Shown piece by piece: positions 60,057 through 64,000 of a DNA stretch of 64,000 nucleotides. Position numbers and translations under genes: made by a program. The notes beneath the pieces are model-generated. The model was not told where the DNA came from. It did no database searches and saw only the letters and a list, made by a program, of their open reading frames with translations. Source of the stretch: Fimbriimonas sp. (lineage in GTDB: Bacteria > Armatimonadota > Fimbriimonadia > Fimbriimonadales > Fimbriimonadaceae). The stretch spans positions 62,001-126,000 of the forward strand of contig JARLGV010000021.1 of NCBI GenBank assembly GCA_031292555.1, written 5' to 3'. How positions within the stretch are numbered: the stretch's first letter is position 1; every line of letters begins with the position of its first letter.

Positions 60057-60158
60057 CTAATACTCCCCTCAACCCTCTACGTTGTAGGACGGTCCGACAT
60101 TGGCGTGGTCGCTCCAGATGTCTTTCGCCGACGATCGAATCGCTCTCCGGTGTGCCGT

Positions 60159-63100
60159 CTACGCCTTGCCGACTCGGGAATCCAGAGCCCTCATAACAAC
60201 GGCAGCAAGAGCCGCAAGGTCTACGGGCTTGGACACATACTCTTTCGCGCCCAGGGACTTTAGGTAGGAGACTTGCCCAGCGGTCGCGTCGGCACTCACG
60301 ACAATGACCGGGACGTCGAAGGTTTCCGGCATGCGATGCAGTTCTTTGAGCACTTCAGATCCGTGCATGTCTGGAAGATGAAGATCAAGGAGAACCAGAT
60401 CTGGGCAGTGTGCACTGGCTTGGTGGATTCCTTGTGCCCCACTCATTGCCGGTATCAATGTCACATGGTCCCAGGCGGCCACCATATGTTCGACGAGGCT
60501 GAAATTGGCCAATGTGTCTTCGATATACAAGATCTTCACCGGCCGGGCTGGGTGATATTTGGGAATCTGAATCGAAACTTTCGGCTTGGCGTAACTTGGA
60601 GCGTCACATTGAGATGCGACGATTCGAAGCCGGAACGTCGAGCCACTCTCATCCGAGCGCAGTAAATCGACTTGTCCCCCCATCAATTCCACCAACTGCC
60701 TGGTCAACACAAGCCCCAAGCCAGTGCCCTCGACATTCAGACGCCCTACCCGACTGAAGGGTTGGAACAACTTGTCTTGGTCAGCCACCGGAATGCCATA
60801 GCCCGTATCAGACACGATCACGGCGAAAAACCCGTCATGGGTGTCCTCAAACGAAATGCGAACGGAACCAGATTGCCGATTGTATTTGACAGCGTTTGAT
60901 AGCACATTGATGAGTGCTTGGAGCAGACGTTGACGGTCTGCCCAGACCGCTCCGCTACGTTCCTTCAAATCCACGAAGAGTTCGATGTCGCTCTGAGCCG
61001 CGAGTGGCTGCACCAATTCCACTGCCTGATGCACCAAGGAACTTAGGTCCAAGTCCTCCATGGACAGCGTCATTTTCCCAGCCTCGATCCTGGTGACATC
61101 CAGAATCTCATTGACGAGTTCAAGTAGGTGAGATCCGCTCTTGTGAATCAGGCCACTGAACTCCTGAATTCGCGGATCGTCGAATGACATCTCAAGCAAC
61201 TGCGAGAAGCCCAGCACGGAGTTCAACGGAGTTCTCAATTCATGACTCATCCTCGAAAGGAACTCACTCTTCGCTCGGCTGGCCCGCTCGGCAGCCTCCT
61301 TGGCGACTTGCAGTTCTTGAGTCCGAGTTTCGACTCTCTCTTCAAGTTCTTCATTGAGCAATCTGAGTTCCTCGGACGCTCGTACACGATCTGAGACATC
61401 ACGGGCGATCCCAGTGAACCGTCGGTAGATCCCGCCCTCTTCCCTCTCGGGGATTATGCTGCCTTCCAACCATTTGGTCTCACCTGCCGTCGTAATCACC
61501 CGGTACGTCCAGGTCACCGGCTTCCCAGTGATGGCGCACTCCCTGGACCTACTGACCAAGCCGGGAAGGTCGTCTGGGTGGACTGCGCTCCACAAATTGT
61601 AGGGCCCGTTGACCACATCGTCGGGTCGATACCCAATCAGACTCTCGACCTGGTGGCTTATAAAATCCAGGTTATCGACCGCTCCTTCCTCGGACGCAAA
61701 TCTGCCCGAGTATATGATCTCGGTGGCGTTCTCAACCAGGACCCGGTACTTGGCCTCGCTTTCGCCAAGCTGAGTCTGAATTCTCCTTCGGTCGGTTACA
61801 TCGGCCTTCACTGCAATGTAATGGGTGATCGGGCCGTACTCGTCCGGCACGGGAGTTATCGTCATCTCTTCGAAATACTCGGAGCCGTCCTTGCGTCGGT
61901 TGATCAGCTCGCCCTGCCAGACTTTGCCCTGTGCTATGGTCGCCCAAAGGTCCCTATAGAATGCTTCATCCTGCTTCCCCGACTTGAGCAGCCGAGGGTT
62001 TCGACCGATAGCTTCCCCTTGAGAATAGCCGGTTAGGCGAGTAAATGCCGGGTTGGCCCATTGAATTACCCCGGAAGCATCGGTGATCACAATCGCATTC
62101 ACCGCTGAGTTGAGTGCGGCGCTCTGCAATTCCAGAAGGGCAGTAGTCTTGCGCTGGTCGGTTATGTCCTCCTTGATTGCGACATAGTTAGTTATCTCGG
62201 CATGATCGTCAAACACGGGAGTAATCGTGATGTTCTCCGAATATGACGTCCCACTTTTGTGGGCATTGGTCAGTTCGCCGCGCCAAATCTTGCCGGCCCG
62301 TAGAGCGTCCCAGACCTCTCTGCTGGGGTCGGCACGGGAACCGTCGGAACGCAGCAGCCAGAAATCCTTGCCTATGGCTTCGTCGAAAGCCCAACCGGTA
62401 AGGGACGTGTATGCCGGATTGACCCATTCGACAATGCCTTCAGAGTCGGTTATCACGACCGCATTCGCGGCGGCGTTCAGAGCGGCCGACTGCATGGCCA
62501 GTAATCGATTAGCGGCTACACGCTCCGTCACGTCTTGAATAGCGCCATAGATCCGAACGGTCTTCCCGTCAACACGGACGGCTCGCCCCACCGAACGCAC
62601 TGTTTTACTGTTGCCGGTACGAGTGACAAACGGGAGTTCCAGATCGAAGCGTGTACCGTGAGAACGGCATGCTTCGATCGCTCCGACGATTCGCTTCCGA
62701 GCTTCCGGTGGATAGAAGTTACGAGCTTCCAGTTCCGAGACTTTCGTGCCAGGATCGAGATCGTGAATCCGATAGGCTTCGGGAGTCAATTCAACGAACT
62801 CGCCTCCAACATCTAGCTCCCAACCACCGACCTTTGCGAGGGCACCTGAAGCGGCGAGGACGTCATGTGACCGCCGAATCTGATCCTCGATCTCCTTTCT
62901 CTCCGAGATATCTGCAAACGTCGCGACGACGAGGATCTCGCCGCCCACATCCAACGGGAAGAAGCGACAAGACAATCGTGCCTGTCGGCCGCATTCCGAA
63001 ACGAAATCAGCGTCCTTACGCGTTTCCGATAGAGAACTCACGGCTTCATCGGCCACCGAAATCAGACCCTCTTCGCGCCATTGTGTGCTGGTTCGGAAGT

Positions 63101-63701
63101 TGAACCCAACCATTTGCGAAGCAGCGGCCCCCAATAGACGTGAACCGGCGGCATTCGCCCATATGGCGTCGCCAGAGACACGGAAGATGACGAATCCGAC
63201 CGGTGAGGCCTCCAAGGCACGTGCCAAAACGATGGGCGACGTTCCCTCCGAAACCTGAGCGCCTTGCGTCTTCCTAATCAGCCCACGCCCAATAGTGTTG
63301 CGGGGAGTCCGCTGTCTGAGTGGCTCGACGATTAAGACGGCGAAGCTCGCATCGCCAACTGGAATACACTTTGGGCGACAAGTAAACCCCTCGCCATCTT
63401 TCTTGCGAAACTCAAGAGCAGAGGCGGCCTGACTTCTAGTCACAGTGTCAGTCGAAAAGCTGCTTGAGCATAGCTCCACCAGTGCCGGTATATGGCACGG
63501 AGCGACAAGCGATTCAATTGTCCGCCCCTTCCATTCGTTTGATCGGAAGCCAAAGCAATGCTTCGCACTTTCATTGACCCAAACGATACAAAGCGATCGG
63601 TCCAAGATTGCGATCGGATTCGTGGAGCTGGAAGCAAGTGTTCGAGCAAGCGTAACGGCTCTCGAAAGTAGCTGTCTGGACAGTGACTCAGCTCTTGCCA
63701 T
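60159..63701 (-). CDS. Six-PAS hybrid sensor histidine kinase with C-terminal receiver
   Basis: From the ATG at 63701 (a TTG at 63770 would add 23 residues) the protein has 1,180 residues. Six PAS domains come first. The fourth and fifth are close duplicates, both starting with LQSAALN and ending in D-I-T-D-Q-R- or D-V-T-D-R-R-type PAC segments. A coiled coil follows, then HisKA with His820 in RMSHELRTPLNSVLGF, HATPase_c (LLQALINVLSNAVKYN, EGTGLGLVLTRQLVE) and a receiver with Asp1106 in LVLLDLHLPDMHG. There are no transmembrane segments, so sensing is cytoplasmic. As a hybrid kinase it should phosphorylate its own receiver and then an unknown partner. Confidence 0.9.
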   Translation of the reverse strand: MARAESLSRQLLSRAVTLARTLASSSTNPIAILDRSLCIVWVNESAKHCFGFRSNEWKGRTIESLVAPCHIPALVELCSSSFSTDTVTRSQAASALEFRKKDGEGFTCRPKCIPVGDASFAVLIVEPLRQRTPRNTIGRGLIRKTQGAQVSEGTSPIVLARALEASPVGFVIFRVSGDAIWANAAGSRLLGAAASQMVGFNFRTSTQWREEGLISVADEAVSSLSETRKDADFVSECGRQARLSCRFFPLDVGGEILVVATFADISERKEIEDQIRRSHDVLAASGALAKVGGWELDVGGEFVELTPEAYRIHDLDPGTKVSELEARNFYPPEARKRIVGAIEACRSHGTRFDLELPFVTRTGNSKTVRSVGRAVRVDGKTVRIYGAIQDVTERVAANRLLAMQSAALNAAANAVVITDSEGIVEWVNPAYTSLTGWAFDEAIGKDFWLLRSDGSRADPSREVWDALRAGKIWRGELTNAHKSGTSYSENITITPVFDDHAEITNYVAIKEDITDQRKTTALLELQSAALNSAVNAIVITDASGVIQWANPAFTRLTGYSQGEAIGRNPRLLKSGKQDEAFYRDLWATIAQGKVWQGELINRRKDGSEYFEEMTITPVPDEYGPITHYIAVKADVTDRRRIQTQLGESEAKYRVLVENATEIIYSGRFASEEGAVDNLDFISHQVESLIGYRPDDVVNGPYNLWSAVHPDDLPGLVSRSRECAITGKPVTWTYRVITTAGETKWLEGSIIPEREEGGIYRRFTGIARDVSDRVRASEELRLLNEELEERVETRTQELQVAKEAAERASRAKSEFLSRMSHELRTPLNSVLGFSQLLEMSFDDPRIQEFSGLIHKSGSHLLELVNEILDVTRIEAGKMTLSMEDLDLSSLVHQAVELVQPLAAQSDIELFVDLKERSGAVWADRQRLLQALINVLSNAVKYNRQSGSVRISFEDTHDGFFAVIVSDTGYGIPVADQDKLFQPFSRVGRLNVEGTGLGLVLTRQLVELMGGQVDLLRSDESGSTFRLRIVASQCDAPSYAKPKVSIQIPKYHPARPVKILYIEDTLANFSLVEHMVAAWDHVTLIPAMSGAQGIHQASAHCPDLVLLDLHLPDMHGSEVLKELHRMPETFDVPVIVVSADATAGQVSYLKSLGAKEYVSKPVDLAALAAVVMRALDSRVGKA

Positions 63702-63854
63702 TTCGCTCGTCGAACGACCCTCATGTGTACTCCGCAAATGCCAACGGGCTTCTAGAAGGCCCGAGTCCAATGATGGTCTTAACCATTGTGGGCTAGTTTT
63801 GCAGGTTTATTTGTGGTGTTTTTCATCTCCATGCCGCCCGTGCGGCAGGGACAC

Positions 63855-64000
63855 TCACCCTTTCGGGCGGCTTTGGCGAGCGGGGGCCCTGCTTGACTTG
63901 GCTAAAACAAGCTCGTAGCTTCGATCGATCAGTTCGGGCGCGAATTCAAGGTTTTGCGGTTGGGACAGGTCAACTATGATCCAACCGTAGCGCCCAACAT
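63855..64000 (-). CDS. C-terminal part of an MmcQ/YjbR-like protein, cut by window edge
   Basis: The last 146 bases read on the minus strand as an open frame of 47 codons ending in TGA at 63855. The translation contains GRYGWIIVDLSQPQNLEF and ELIDRSYELVLAK. This fits the end of YjbR-like proteins, where W-I-x-V-x-L is followed by a helix ending S-Y-x-L-V-x-x-K. The start lies outside the window. A basic tail after VLAKSS is longer than usual. The call rests on a short match and is moderate. Confidence 0.55.
   Translation of the reverse strand, partial: VGRYGWIIVDLSQPQNLEFAPELIDRSYELVLAKSSRAPARQSRPKG

Noticed and set aside
63445-63918. 157-codon plus-strand frame opposite the hybrid kinase start
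   Set aside because: It is antisense to the kinase N-terminus and to the partial YjbR-like gene, with no family similarity.
1-64000. Search for tRNA, rRNA, CRISPR arrays, insertion sequences, integrases and phage genes
   Set aside because: None was recognised by eye. A tRNAscan-SE, Infernal and ISfinder run would be needed to exclude small or divergent cases.

Overview
The window looks like chromosomal DNA of an Armatimonadota bacterium, probably related to Fimbriimonas. This rests on moderately high GC, the prepilin start [18 protein letters not shown] at 39389, many secreted glycoside hydrolases, a menaquinone (futalosine-type) gene, and PAS-rich signalling proteins. It is an inference from gene content, not from an rRNA or marker-gene match. 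I see no rRNA, tRNA, CRISPR array, transposase or phage gene.

Layout. 1-6000 (minus strand) holds a cut beta-propeller gene, a HEAT-repeat protein, and a compact D-amino-acid operon (RidA, D-threonine aldolase-like enzyme, N-acyl-D-amino-acid deacylase). 6138-10556 holds a secreted unknown protein, a lipoyl E2 acyltransferase, phenylalanine hydroxylase and two near-identical stand-alone receivers. 10725-14370 is a plus-strand operon of a degenerate FAH-family protein, an M16 protease and a GAF-GAF HWE/HisKA_2-type kinase. An S9 peptidase, a sugar isomerase/epimerase-like protein, MqnD, a RecB-type nuclease with Fe-S cysteines, and a TIR-domain protein follow. 21226-28484 is a glycan-degradation module: GH29 fucosidase, an unclassified alpha/alpha-toroid-like protein, a GH110-like beta-helix enzyme and a Tat-exported metallophosphoesterase.

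28596-33488 is the most interesting segment: a universal stress protein, three paralogous proteins with an N-terminal LuxR-type HTH followed by PAS, a CBS-pair protein and an Hsp20. USP, CBS and Hsp20 are hallmark members of the mycobacterial DosR dormancy regulon. Two intergenic stretches here share the 11-mer AGTCGGGACTT, which resembles a DosR half-site. A strong terminator-like hairpin with no convincing gene in front of it suggests a small RNA in the same island.

33632-40198 holds secreted enzymes (GH51 arabinofuranosidase, a glycosidase-like toroid, DUF1223) and a prepilin-like protein. 40647-46487 encodes a ~1,946-residue secreted protein of 20 Ig-like repeats built by duplication of a four-repeat block. 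47162-58957 holds catabolic enzymes (isomerase, esterase, GH25, GH172/DUF2961, metallophosphoesterase, YVTN-phosphoesterase) and small regulatory or housekeeping genes. The window closes with an aldo/keto reductase, a six-PAS hybrid kinase and the 3' end of a YjbR-like gene.

A window-wide feature is the start signal. About a dozen genes have a TANNNT -10 box only 6-8 bases before the start codon and no Shine-Dalgarno, implying leaderless mRNAs. Others have clear GGAG-type sites. I used this contrast to choose several starts.
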